Below, in pieces: positions 17,160-25,736 of a stretch of 64,000 bases of DNA; position 1 is the first letter of the stretch; every line of letters starts with the position of its first letter. The translations under genes and the position numbers were made by a program. Below the pieces are notes generated by a model. That model saw only the letters and a list, made by a program, of their open reading frames with translations, did not search any database and had not been told where the DNA came from. The stretch covers positions 62,001-126,000 of the forward strand of contig CAWBQT010000002.1 of NCBI GenBank assembly GCA_963790875.1, given 5' to 3'. The stretch is from AP-15 sp963790875 (GTDB lineage: Bacteria; Pseudomonadota; Alphaproteobacteria; ATCC43930; CGMCC-115725).

Positions 17160-17978
17160 ATGCGCAATCGGGTCGTGCTGCTGATCTTGTTGTGGGCAAG
17201 TGCCCTCGGAGGGAACGCCGCCGCTGCGCCGAGCGAGGCGGAACGCGCCGCGCGTTGGGCGGATCTGCGGCATGCGATCTTTGGCGAACGCGTGGTGCGG
17301 GACGCCGACGGCCTCGTCGCGCTCGACGCGCCCTATCGCGCCGAGGATGCGGCAATCGTACCGGTGACGATCAAAGTCGCCGATAAACTCGCACCGGAAG
17401 TCAGCGGCCTTTATCTCGTCATCGACAACAACCCATCGCCGCTCGCCGCGCATTTTCTCTTCGGTCCGCTGGGCGACGCGAGACGCATCGAAACCCGGGT
17501 GCGGATCGACGACTACACCTATCTGCACGCCGTCGCCGAAACCAAGGATGGCCGGCTCTTTGCGGTCGCGCGCTTCATCAAGGCCGCCGGCGGCTGCTCG
17601 GCGCCGGCCAGCCATGACCAGGCGCTGGCGCAAAAACGCCTCGGCAAGATGAAGCTGGTCGTAGCCGAGCGCAAGGCCGACGGGCCGGTGCAGGCGAAGC
17701 TGATGATCAGCCACCCGAACAGTTCCGGATTGCAGATGGACCAGCTGACGCACCTCTATATTCTGGCAGATTTCATGCAACTGCTGAAAGTCAGCTATAA
17801 TGGCCAATTGATATTTCGGCTCGAATCCGATATCGCGATCAGCGAGGATCCGACTTTCAATTTTGCTTTCCTGTCGGTCAATTCACAAAGCGGTGGCGTG
17901 CTGACGGCCGAGGTGCTCGACAGCAGCCAACGTCACTTCACCAAAAGCTGGCCGCTGCCGGCGCCGCCGCAGATGTGA
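17160..17978 (+). CDS. Quinoprotein dehydrogenase-associated SoxYZ-like carrier
   Basis: 272 residues from ATG 17160 (ATG 17142, overlapping the previous stop, is an alternative). Signal peptide RVVLLILLWASALGGNAAAA. Residues 25-145 are SoxY-like and end in FIKAAGGCSAP, the cysteine swinging arm normally found at the SoxY C-terminus as GGCGG. Residues 150-272 are SoxZ-like (VQAKLMISHPNSSGLQ, FRLESDIAISEDPTFNFAFL). SoxYZ carries covalently bound thio-intermediates; in this fused form associated with PQQ dehydrogenases the cargo is unknown. Final gene of the pqq cluster. Confidence 0.88.
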   Translation: MRNRVVLLILLWASALGGNAAAAPSEAERAARWADLRHAIFGERVVRDADGLVALDAPYRAEDAAIVPVTIKVADKLAPEVSGLYLVIDNNPSPLAAHFLFGPLGDARRIETRVRIDDYTYLHAVAETKDGRLFAVARFIKAAGGCSAPASHDQALAQKRLGKMKLVVAERKADGPVQAKLMISHPNSSGLQMDQLTHLYILADFMQLLKVSYNGQLIFRLESDIAISEDPTFNFAFLSVNSQSGGVLTAEVLDSSQRHFTKSWPLPAPPQM

Positions 17979-18266
17979 CGCGGCCTCCCGAAAACGGAGG
18001 CGTTCGGCATTCCTGTTAAACAGTCGATCGCGAGAGCGTTCGTGCGAAACGCGAACGGGCGACGTTTTAATCAAAATTGTTGCTTGCCACTTGTCCGGTT
18101 CGCCAGTACAAGCGAGCGTCTTTCCAGTCGCCTTGACGTACCGCACAATCTAACAGCGAGCGGATGGAAACAAGGCGCAATGTTGCTTCGGGCCTGTGAC
18201 CAACAAATAGGCAAAGGCACTCTTCCTCGCGGCGACGTGTCGGCGAACGGGTAGCGGAGGCAGCGC

Positions 18267-19598
18267 ATGGACAGGGGCGGGGTAGCGGTTGCATCGGCTG
18301 GCGGGCTGCGCGCGATCAGCCGCTATCAATGGCTCGTTTTCCTGGTGGTCTGGCTCGGCTGGACCCTGGATGCGGCCGATTTCGGGCTGTATTCGCTGGT
18401 GCTGCGCCCAGCCGTGACAGAGCTCCTGGGTGGCCACCCGACGATGGCCGAGCTCGGCCGGACCGGCGGCCTGTTGAGCATGGTGGGGTTGCTCGGCTGG
18501 GCGTTCGGCGGCTTCGTCTTCGGCATTTTCGCCGACTACATCGGTCGGGTGCGGGCATTGACGTTCAGCATCGCGATTTATGCCGGCTTCACGGCCTTGC
18601 AGGGGCTGTCGCACGGGGTCTGGGATTTCGCCGTCTACCGGTTTTTTGCCGGCATCGGCACCGGCGCGGAACTGATGGTTGGCATCCCGCTCTTGGCCGA
18701 GACCCTGGGCGAGACGCACCGTGCCAAGATCGCCGGCTTCATGATGACCGGCGGCGCCATCGGCACCTTCATCGGCGCCTGGACCTATGGTCTCGTCGGC
18801 GGCTATGGCTGGCGCGTCGTCTTCTTTGTCGGTGTCGCCCCGGCGATCCTTTTGGGCGTCATGCGTCGGCGCATGTTCGAGCCCGGCCGCTTTGCCGCTG
18901 TGCGGCAGCGGCGCCAGGCCCTCGCGGCGGCGCGGCGGATCGCATCGGACGACCGCGAGTTCCTGCGCTTCGTGCCGCTGCAGCTGTTCTCAAAGCAGCA
19001 CCGCTACAACACTTTTGTCGGGATGCTGCTCGGCCTCGGCACCTTGCTCGCGATCTGGACCACCAATATTTGGCTGCCGACGATCCTGTCGTTCATGGTG
19101 CAAAAAGGCGGCGTCACCGGCGCCGCCGCCGTGCCGTTCGTCAGCCGCGGCATCATGATCTGGAGCCTCGGCGGCATCTTCGGCTACATCGTCTTCGGCT
19201 TCATCGTCGATCTCATCGGCCGGCGCCTGACGATCATCCTTTACAGCGCCGGCACGATCGGCGCCGGCCTGACGCTCTACCTCGGCTTGCCGGCCTACGA
19301 GCCGTGGTACCCGGTCGTCCTGCCGATCTTCGGCTTTTTCGTTTTTGGCGTGTTCTCGGGCTATGCGATCTACCTGCCCGAACTATTCCCGACGCAGGTA
19401 CGGGCGACCGCGGTCGGTTTCTGTACCGGCAGCGCGCGCGTCATCACAAGCTTCGGACCGCTCGTCGCCGGCATCCTCGTCGGGGCGTTTGGCGGCAGTT
19501 TCAACAAGGTGACGGCCTTCATGACTTGTTTTGCGCTCCTCAGCATCATTGCGATGCTGCTCGGCCGCGAGACCAAGGGCACCGGCCTGCCGCGCTGA
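18267..19598 (+). CDS. MFS transporter (aromatic-acid/sialate symporter-like)
   Basis: 443 residues with about 12 hydrophobic segments. The motif GFVFGIFADYIGRVRAL between TM2 and TM3 and its repeat FGFIVDLIGRRLTI in the second half are the MFS signature. YLPELFPTQVRATAVGFC is typical of AAHS/sugar-porter families. A proton-driven importer of an organic acid is likely, substrate unknown. The start has GCGGAGGCAGCGC upstream. About 290 bases separate it from the SoxYZ carrier gene; this gap is AT-richer, without a strong promoter that I can name. A cupin and hydrolase follow, suggesting uptake for that pathway. Confidence 0.88.
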   Translation: MDRGGVAVASAGGLRAISRYQWLVFLVVWLGWTLDAADFGLYSLVLRPAVTELLGGHPTMAELGRTGGLLSMVGLLGWAFGGFVFGIFADYIGRVRALTFSIAIYAGFTALQGLSHGVWDFAVYRFFAGIGTGAELMVGIPLLAETLGETHRAKIAGFMMTGGAIGTFIGAWTYGLVGGYGWRVVFFVGVAPAILLGVMRRRMFEPGRFAAVRQRRQALAAARRIASDDREFLRFVPLQLFSKQHRYNTFVGMLLGLGTLLAIWTTNIWLPTILSFMVQKGGVTGAAAVPFVSRGIMIWSLGGIFGYIVFGFIVDLIGRRLTIILYSAGTIGAGLTLYLGLPAYEPWYPVVLPIFGFFVFGVFSGYAIYLPELFPTQVRATAVGFCTGSARVITSFGPLVAGILVGAFGGSFNKVTAFMTCFALLSIIAMLLGRETKGTGLPR

Positions 19599-19730
19599 TC
19601 GAAGTCGTCCGGCGGCAGAGCTGTGGCGAGCCGCGCCGTTCTCGCGATAGACTGAGCGACAGACCGGCGCCGATAGACTGGCGGAGTCGGCGGCGAGCCG
19701 GTCGTAGCGAGCCATTGGGGGAGGGCGGCG

Positions 19731-20240
19731 ATGGCTTTGGAGATCAGGCGGATCGTCACCGGGCATGACGCGAACGGCAAGGCCGTCGTCAAGACCGACG
19801 AAACCTTGCACGCCGTGCCGCGGCTCAACCGGCCGCATATTTCGGGCTGCGAAATCTGGTCGACCGACAAGATGCCGGTCGACAATTCGGCGACCGCCGA
19901 TGCCGCGCAGCGCGCCGGCTTCGTCAAGCGCTTCAATTACGTCGGCACCGGCCAGGGAAGCGTGATCCGGGTTACCGAATTCGCGCCCGGCGCCCCGAAA
20001 TTCATGCACCGCACCGAGACCGTCGATTATGCGATCCTGCTGTCGGGCGAATGCGATCTCGAATTCGACAGCGGCGAACTCGTGCATTTGAAGTCGGGCG
20101 ACATCGTCGTCCAGCGCGGCACGATGCATGCGTGGGTCAACAACGGCTCGGTCCCCGCGGTCTTCGCATTCATCCTGATCGACGCGGTGCCGGCCGAGGT
20201 CGGCGGCAGCATGCTGCGCACCCATTATCCGCCGTCATGA
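19731..20240 (+). CDS. Cupin-domain protein
   Basis: 169 residues; ATG 19731 behind GGGGGAGGGCGGCG. C-terminal half is a cupin beta-barrel: APGAPKFMHRTETVDYAILLSGECDLEF, with HxxxxxxY replacing the standard first His pair, then GDIVVQRGTMHAWVNNGSVPAVFAFIL. N-terminal 70 residues (TGHDANGKAVVKTDETLHAVPR) match the group that accompanies aromatic or gentisate catabolic genes. May be a small-molecule isomerase or decarboxylase. The stop overlaps the start of the next hydrolase (ATGA). Confidence 0.85.
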   Translation: MALEIRRIVTGHDANGKAVVKTDETLHAVPRLNRPHISGCEIWSTDKMPVDNSATADAAQRAGFVKRFNYVGTGQGSVIRVTEFAPGAPKFMHRTETVDYAILLSGECDLEFDSGELVHLKSGDIVVQRGTMHAWVNNGSVPAVFAFILIDAVPAEVGGSMLRTHYPPS

Positions 20241-21019
20241 CGAGGCGCTCTCTGACGCTCGCGGGCACCCGCCTCGAACTGGTCGAAGAGGGCGCCGGCC
20301 GGCCTTTGCTGTTCCTGCATGCCGGCGAAGGGCTGCAGCCGCAGCGGCCGTGGCTCACCTTGCTCGCCCGGCGTTACCGGGTAATTGCCCCGTGGCATTC
20401 GGGCTGGGGCAATTCGGTGCTGATCGACGGCCTGGGTCTAGTCGACGACCTGGCCTATCTCTACCTCGATCTCGCGGACGAGCTCGGACTTGAGGATGCG
20501 GTACTGGTCGGCGCCTGCTTTGGCGGCTGGGTCGCAGCCGAGATCATGGTAAGGTCGACCGCAAGGTTTCGGTGTCTCGTTCTCGCCGATCCGCTCGGGG
20601 CCAAATTCGGCGGCCGCGAGGAGCGCGACATTGCCGACATGCACGCCGTGCCGCGCGCCGAATATCTGCGGCTCGCCTGGGCCGATCCGGCGAAGGGCGA
20701 GGTCGATTTCACGCGATTGCCGGACAGCGAGCTTGCCGTGATCGCGCGCGAGCGCGAGGCTTTCGCGCTTTACGGCTGGAAGCCCTATATGCACAACCCG
20801 CGGCTCGGGCGCTGGCTGCACCGCATCGACCGGCCCACCCTCCTCTTGTGGGGCGCCGAGGACAGGATCGTCACGCCCTCCTATGGCGAGAAATGGCGCC
20901 GTGCGATCCCGGATGCCCGCTTAGAGCTGATCGCCGATGCCGGCCATTTCCCGCATTGGGAGCAGCCCGAGGCTTTCGTCGACCGGCTTGCCGCCTTTGT
21001 TGACGGCAACGATCGCTAA
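20237..21019 (+). CDS. Alpha/beta hydrolase with cysteine in the nucleophile elbow
   Basis: 260 residues. Core motifs: PLLFLHAGEGLQPQRPW (oxyanion region), nucleophile elbow VLVGACFGGW, acid region RPTLLLWGAEDRIVTP and the C-terminal His in IADAGHFPHWEQPEAF. The elbow reads G-A-C-F-G-G, so Cys replaces the common Ser, as in dienelactone-hydrolase-like enzymes. Translationally coupled to the cupin and 12 bases ahead of the LLM oxidoreductase, which suggests hydrolysis of an intermediate in a shared catabolic pathway. Substrate unknown. Confidence 0.85.
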   Translation: MTRRSLTLAGTRLELVEEGAGRPLLFLHAGEGLQPQRPWLTLLARRYRVIAPWHSGWGNSVLIDGLGLVDDLAYLYLDLADELGLEDAVLVGACFGGWVAAEIMVRSTARFRCLVLADPLGAKFGGREERDIADMHAVPRAEYLRLAWADPAKGEVDFTRLPDSELAVIAREREAFALYGWKPYMHNPRLGRWLHRIDRPTLLLWGAEDRIVTPSYGEKWRRAIPDARLELIADAGHFPHWEQPEAFVDRLAAFVDGNDR

Positions 21020-21031
21020 GAGGAGGGCGCA

Positions 21032-22237
21032 ATGCGCGTCTTTTATTTCTCGGAAATGGCCTACCACCCGGCTTGGGAGGAAGGGCTGAAGCGCGGCTCG
21101 CTGCGCGTCGTCTTGCCGAACCGCAATTACGACCCGCAGATCGGCCACAGGCTGCTGAACCGCTATCTCGACGAATTCGCGCTCTGCGACGAGGTCGGGC
21201 TCGACATCATGGTCAACGAGCACCACAGCACCTCGACCTGTCTGACCGTGTCGGTGCCGATGGCCTTGGCGATCATCGCCCGCGAGACGAAGCGCGCGCG
21301 ACTTTTGTCGCTCGGCACGCCGATCGCCAACCGCCCGGACCCGGTGCGCGTCGCCGAGGAGATGGCGTGGCTCGACGTCCTGTCGGGCGGCCGGCTCGAG
21401 ATGGGGCTCGTCAAGGGCGCGCCGTACGAGATTGCGCCGGCGAACAGCAACCCGGCCAATCTGATGCGCCGCTATTGGGAGGCGCACGACCTGATCCTGA
21501 AGGCGCTGTCGACGACCGACGGACCATTCAGTTGGGAAGGCGAGTTCTTCCATTACCGCAACGTCAACATCTGGCCGCGGCCGTTGCAGCAGCCGACCCC
21601 GCCGGTGTGGATGACCGGGTTGAGCGTCGAGACCGGCCGGATGGCCGCCGAACGCGGGCATGTCGTCGGCACCTTACTGTCGCTGTCGGCCGCCGGGCCG
21701 ATGTTCGAGGCCTATCGCCAGCGGGCGCGGGAACTCGGCCGGCCCGCCGGCCCGGACCGCTTCGCCTACGCCGGAGTGGTCGGCGTCGGGGCGACGCGCG
21801 AGGAGGGGCGGCGTCGGGCTAACCTCGCCGCCGACTATGTCCGCACCTCGCCGATCGTCGCCGAGCCGTTCGCCAACCCGCCCGGCTACAACTCGATCGG
21901 CGCCAATGTCGCGATGCTCAAGGCGGGCGGCAAGCGCGGCGGCTTCGTGCGCGACCGGCACGGCAATCCGGTCGACCAGACGACGGCGTCGATCGAGCAG
22001 CTGATCGAAAGCGGCACCTGTTTTGCCGGCTCGCCCGACGACGTCTACGACCAGATCAAGGCGCTGCACGACAGCGTCGGCGGCTTCGGCAATCTGTTGA
22101 TGTTCGGCCAGGGTGGGTTCCTCGACCACGCCGACACCGTGGCCAACATCACGCTGTTTGCAAAAGAGGTCTTGCCGCGCCTCGAGGAGCTCAGCCCCGA
22201 GGCGGCGAAACCGGCCGCGATCGCGGCCGCGCAATAA
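21032..22237 (+). CDS. LLM class flavin-dependent oxidoreductase
   Basis: 401 residues; ATG 21032 follows AAGAGGAGGGC. N-terminus MRVFYFSEMAYHPAW, then DIMVNEHHSTSTCLTVSVPM, RARLLSLGTPIANRPDPVRVAEEMAWLDVLSGGRLEMGLV (luciferase-fold FMN-binding region), YRNVNIWPRPLQQPTPPVWMTG and a C-terminal GSPDDVYDQIKAL. These are TIM-barrel monooxygenases using FMNH2 from a partner reductase. Sits between two hydrolases in a probable catabolic operon with the cupin and MFS genes. Confidence 0.9.
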   Translation: MRVFYFSEMAYHPAWEEGLKRGSLRVVLPNRNYDPQIGHRLLNRYLDEFALCDEVGLDIMVNEHHSTSTCLTVSVPMALAIIARETKRARLLSLGTPIANRPDPVRVAEEMAWLDVLSGGRLEMGLVKGAPYEIAPANSNPANLMRRYWEAHDLILKALSTTDGPFSWEGEFFHYRNVNIWPRPLQQPTPPVWMTGLSVETGRMAAERGHVVGTLLSLSAAGPMFEAYRQRARELGRPAGPDRFAYAGVVGVGATREEGRRRANLAADYVRTSPIVAEPFANPPGYNSIGANVAMLKAGGKRGGFVRDRHGNPVDQTTASIEQLIESGTCFAGSPDDVYDQIKALHDSVGGFGNLLMFGQGGFLDHADTVANITLFAKEVLPRLEELSPEAAKPAAIAAAQ

Positions 22238-22248
22238 GGGCCGCGACG

Positions 22249-23184
22249 ATGCCGACCCTGCATCCGCAGATCGTTCAGGTGCTCGAAGCGATGGCGAGGG
22301 CCGAGTTGCGGCCGATCGAGGACATGACCCCGACCGAGGCGCGCGCCCAGATGGAGGCAACGGCGCGGGCGCGCCAAGCCGAGCCGCTGCCGGTCGCCAG
22401 GGTCGAGGAGCGGCCGATCCCCGGTCCCGGCGGCGACATCCGCCTGCGCCTGTATTGGCCCAAAGCCGCGGCGCCGCTGCCGGCGATCCTTTATTACCAT
22501 GGCGGCGGCCATGTGATCGGCAGTCTCGATACGCATGACCTTGTCGCCCGCAACCTTTGCGCCGGGACCGAGGCGCTCGTCGCCTCGGTCGATTACCGGA
22601 TGGGCCCGGAGCACAAATTTCCGGCCGCGGTCGACGATGCCTTCGCCGCCCTCGAATGGGTCCGCGCCAATGCCGCGAGCCTCGGCGCCGATCCCGGCCG
22701 GATCGGGGTGCATGGCGACAGCGCCGGCGGCAACCTCGCCGCCGTCGTCGCCCTCTTGGCGCGCGATGCCGCGATCCCGCTCAAGCTGCAGTCGCTCGTC
22801 TATCCGGTCGCCGACTACACGCTGTCGGGCATCAGTTACGAAAAATACGCGCAGGGCTACGGGATCCTGACGCGCGCCGCGATGGTCTGGTTCCGCGACC
22901 ATTATCTGCGCTCGGCGGCCGACGCGGAGGACTGGCGCGCCTCGCCGATCCGCGCATCGAACCTTGCCGGGACCGCCCCGGCCATAGTCGTCGCCGCCGA
23001 ATGCGACGTGCTGCGCGACGACGGCGAAGGCTATGCCGAAGCCCTGCGTCGTGCCGGCGTGCCGGTCGAATACCGGGAATATCCCGGCATGATCCATGCC
23101 TTCTTCGGCATGGTACCGGTCGTCGACGACGCGATGAACGCGCAACGCCAGGTCTGGGCCGCGTTCAAACGCGCCTTCGCGTGA
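22249..23184 (+). CDS. Alpha/beta hydrolase, hormone-sensitive-lipase family
   Basis: 311 residues. HSL-family oxyanion motif YYHGGGHVIG, catalytic Ser in VHGDSAGGNLAAV, DYRMGPEHKFPAAVDD, Asp near VVAAECDVLRDDGEGY and His in EYPGMIHAFFG. It would hydrolyse short acyl or aryl esters. Shares its organisation with the hydrolase at 24760, a probable paralogue. Start is 11 bases after the LLM gene, in the same operon. Confidence 0.92.
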   Translation: MPTLHPQIVQVLEAMARAELRPIEDMTPTEARAQMEATARARQAEPLPVARVEERPIPGPGGDIRLRLYWPKAAAPLPAILYYHGGGHVIGSLDTHDLVARNLCAGTEALVASVDYRMGPEHKFPAAVDDAFAALEWVRANAASLGADPGRIGVHGDSAGGNLAAVVALLARDAAIPLKLQSLVYPVADYTLSGISYEKYAQGYGILTRAAMVWFRDHYLRSAADAEDWRASPIRASNLAGTAPAIVVAAECDVLRDDGEGYAEALRRAGVPVEYREYPGMIHAFFGMVPVVDDAMNAQRQVWAAFKRAFA

Positions 23185-23554
23185 AATCTACCGTCGACCC
23201 CATTCGATCGCCGCGCGAAACCGACCCGAGACGCAGCAAGCCCTCCCCCATCGAGGGCATCAAGGTGGAGGGCTGCAAATACCGGCGATTGCTCAAGCCT
23301 GTCAGACAGGACTTTCGTTATGTGCACTCTGCTCGACACCGATAGCCCGGGACGTTGTGGGCAAGGCCCTTGGCTTTGGGCGGTGTGCGGGCAACGGGGT
23401 TGGGCGTAGCGTCATCGCACGCGTATCGGAAGCCGCACGAACCGGCGATCGCGAGGCGAAATTAAGGGGGGCGGGGAGGCGGAATGCCAAGCGGAATGCC
23501 CGCGGCTTTCGCCGGGGTTTTCCGCTCTACGGCTCCGGGAGAACAGGGCCGCGG
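23185..23554. other. Intergenic, convergent ends; one hairpin
   Basis: Between the HSL hydrolase and the convergent VOC gene. An 8-bp inverted repeat AGCCCTCC / GGAGGGCT (23239-23246 with 23267-23274) with a 20-nt loop could be a weak terminator, but no T-run follows. No coding sequence recognised. Confidence 0.35.
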
Positions 23555-24094
23555 TCAGGCGTTGATCACGGCGAGCTCCTCGATGCGCAGCCCGTCGCGC
23601 ACGCGCGTAACCAGTTCTTCCGGATCGTAAACGACGCCAACCGGGTTCTTGTCGGTGGTCCGCCGGCTGCGCATATAGGCTTGCCCTTCGGCCGCCGTCG
23701 CGAAATTGTCGACCAAAAGCTCGACCTGGTTATGGTCGGGATCATAGTAATACATCGAGGTAGTGACCCCGTGGTTGACGCAGCGGTGCGGCCGGATGCC
23801 CAGCTCCTTCAAATGCAGATAATTGTCGATCAGTTCGTCGAGGCCGGCATAGGTGAACGCCACGTGATGCAGCCCGGCCTCGTTGCCGGCCCGCGGCCCG
23901 TCCGGCTCCCGGTCCGCCAGCGGCCCGGGGTCGAGAAACGCCACCCGGTGGTGCTCGTCGTCGTAGCTGATGAACGAGATGCGCTCGGCTTCGTAAAGGA
24001 CTTCGGCTCCGAGCACGGTGCAGTACCAATCGATCATCTCACGGCGGCGGTTGGTCTGCAGCACGAGATGCGATAGCTTTGCGGGCGACGGCAT
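23555..24094 (-). CDS. VOC-family (glyoxalase/extradiol dioxygenase fold) protein
   Basis: 179 residues; ATG 24094 with GGGAGGTGAGC upstream. KLSHLVLQTNRRREMIDWYCTVLGAEVLY starts the first beta-alpha-beta-beta-beta unit, and AGLHHVAFTYAGLDELIDNYLHLKELG with YYYDPDHNQVELLVDN makes the second. His and Glu positions for a divalent metal (H in LSHLV, H in LHHVAF, E in QVELL) are present. Such proteins act as ring-cleavage dioxygenases or isomerases. Transcribed towards the LLM/hydrolase operon. Confidence 0.88.
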   Translation of the reverse strand: MPSPAKLSHLVLQTNRRREMIDWYCTVLGAEVLYEAERISFISYDDEHHRVAFLDPGPLADREPDGPRAGNEAGLHHVAFTYAGLDELIDNYLHLKELGIRPHRCVNHGVTTSMYYYDPDHNQVELLVDNFATAAEGQAYMRSRRTTDKNPVGVVYDPEELVTRVRDGLRIEELAVINA

Positions 24095-24264
24095 GCTCAC
24101 CTCCCGGTTAAACTGGTAAAAGCCTCGGTGGAAACGGAGCACCAGAAAGCGACGCAAGTCAACAGCTGTGCGAATGCTCGACGGTCCCCGCGAACCGGCT
24201 ACGCTCTCGACGCGGCAACCCGTCGGCGGCCGCCGACGCGAAGCGCTGCACGGTTTGCAAAGCA

Positions 24265-24537
24265 TTGGTGGAGGCGATCGATCGGGTGCCGATCTTCCTC
24301 GAATATTGCGGCGGCGCCGCAAAGCCGGAAATAATCGAAAGGTGTTCGTTGCTGCCGCTGCCCTTCGACGGCACTCCCGCCGACTGGCGGCGCCACGTTT
24401 TCTCCAAATATGATTACGCGATGCGCGAGGCGAGGCTGCTGCCCGATCAGCCGATCAGGGATTGCTGCCTCCGCACGCCGAGCTGGCGGGCGGCGCGAAC
24501 GCCACCCGCCAGAGGAACCGCCGCTATTCGTAGTTAA
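24265..24537 (+). pseudogene. C-terminal relic of a sulfatase / alkaline phosphatase-family protein
   Basis: The translated stretch IFLEYCGGAAKPEIIERCSL, GTPADWRRHVFSKYDYAMREARLLPDQPIRDC strongly resembles the C-terminal part of sulfatase-type phosphoesterases, in which such a line (DWRxxVFSEYDYxxREA) precedes the last substrate-site strands. The catalytic N-terminal half (CxPxR and metal ligands) is absent here, and the C-terminus runs into unrelated text. It is read as decayed debris beside the VOC gene. It may have been part of the same catabolic cluster. Confidence 0.6.
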
Positions 24538-24620
24538 ATCTGCAAATATGAATTGCAACCGGACCCGAGAACTCGCATTATGTGCGTAGCATCGTTTTGT
24601 CCCCCCAACGATGCGTCTTC

Positions 24621-24685
24621 CTCCGCCGGCAGGGCAATCCGGCGGAGAACAGAAGCCCCGGTCTTCCCCGGCCGGGGCTTTTCTG
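24621..24685 (+). terminator. Double hairpin, the second a likely rho-independent terminator
   Basis: First hairpin: CTCCGCCGG (24621-24629) with CCGGCGGAG (24639-24647). Second: AAGCCCCGG (24653-24661) with CCGGGGCTT (24672-24680), followed by TTCT so that the transcript ends in a short U-run. It would insulate the hydrolase at 24760 from upstream transcription. Confidence 0.6.
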
Positions 24686-24759
24686 CGCCCGCCGCAAGGC
24701 CATGAGGCGCGGCGGCGGGCTCTCTACTCTATGGCGGCAACAGCGATGAGGAAAGAACG

Positions 24760-25704
24760 ATGGCGCTCGATCCCGATGCCGAGCGAGTCCTCGAATTGGT
24801 GCGCCTGTCCGAGCGTCCGCCCTACGAGATGTTGACCCCGCCCGAGGCGCGGGCGCTGTTTCTCGCCAGCCGCCACCTGTTGTCGCCGGAGCCGCAAGAG
24901 GTTGGCGAAATCCGCGAGCTCGCGGCGCCGCGGGCCTGCAAGGCGATCCCGCTGCGCCTCTATCGTTCGGCGGCGGCGCCCGCAGCGCTGACGCCGGGTC
25001 TCGTTTTCTTTCACGGCGGCGGCTGGGTGCTCGGCGATCTCGAAACCCATGACACGATGTGCCGGCATCTTGCCAATGCCTCCGGCTGTGCGGTCGTGTC
25101 GGTCGACTACCGCCTTGCGCCCGAGCACAAATTTCCGGCGGCGGTCGAGGATTGCCTGGCCGCGACCGAGTGGGTCGCGGCAAACGGCACGGCACTCGGC
25201 ATCGACAGCGAGCGGCTCGCGGTCGGCGGCGACAGCGCCGGCGGCAATCTCGCAGCGGTCGTCAGCCTCCTCGCCCGCGAGCGCGGTGCGCCGTCGCTGC
25301 GCTATCAATTGCTGCTCTACCCGCCGGTCGATTTCGAGGGCCGCCACGAATCCCACACCCGTCTCGCCGAAGGCTATCTGCTGACTGGGGCGACGATGCG
25401 CTGGTTCTCGGGACATTACCTGCGCGGGCCGGAGGATGTCGCGAACTGGCGGGTTTCGCCGCTGCACGCCGCCGATCTCGCCGGGCTGCCGCCGGCCTTT
25501 GTATTGACGGCCGGCTTCGACCCGCTCGGCGACGAGGGGATCGCCTATGCCCGGCGCCTGCGCGAGCATGGGGTCGCGGTTCAGCATCGGCATGTTCCGG
25601 GGCAGATCCACGGTTTCCTCTTGATGGGCAAGATCATCCGGGCGGCGCTGTCGGAACTCGACGAGGCGGGAGCGGCATTGCGCAAGGGGCTGCAGGCGAC
25701 CTGA
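24760..25704 (+). CDS. Alpha/beta hydrolase, hormone-sensitive-lipase family
   Basis: 314 residues from ATG 24760. Motifs: VFFHGGGWVLGDLETHD (oxyanion hole), VDYRLAPEHKFPAAVEDC, catalytic Ser in VGGDSAGGNLAAV, TAGFDPLGDEG (Asp) and HVPGQIHGFLL (His). Paralogous in layout to the hydrolase at 22249. The 3' end lies 32 bases ahead of the MFS start, so the two are probably co-transcribed: an esterase with an exporter or importer. Confidence 0.92.
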   Translation: MALDPDAERVLELVRLSERPPYEMLTPPEARALFLASRHLLSPEPQEVGEIRELAAPRACKAIPLRLYRSAAAPAALTPGLVFFHGGGWVLGDLETHDTMCRHLANASGCAVVSVDYRLAPEHKFPAAVEDCLAATEWVAANGTALGIDSERLAVGGDSAGGNLAAVVSLLARERGAPSLRYQLLLYPPVDFEGRHESHTRLAEGYLLTGATMRWFSGHYLRGPEDVANWRVSPLHAADLAGLPPAFVLTAGFDPLGDEGIAYARRLREHGVAVQHRHVPGQIHGFLLMGKIIRAALSELDEAGAALRKGLQAT

Positions 25705-25736
25705 AGCCGAGCCTTTTGGCACCGGCGCACCGCGAG

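Noticed and set aside
25059..25736. Extended N-terminus of the DHA2 transporter
   Set aside because: It overlaps the esterase in another frame and has no membrane-protein character.
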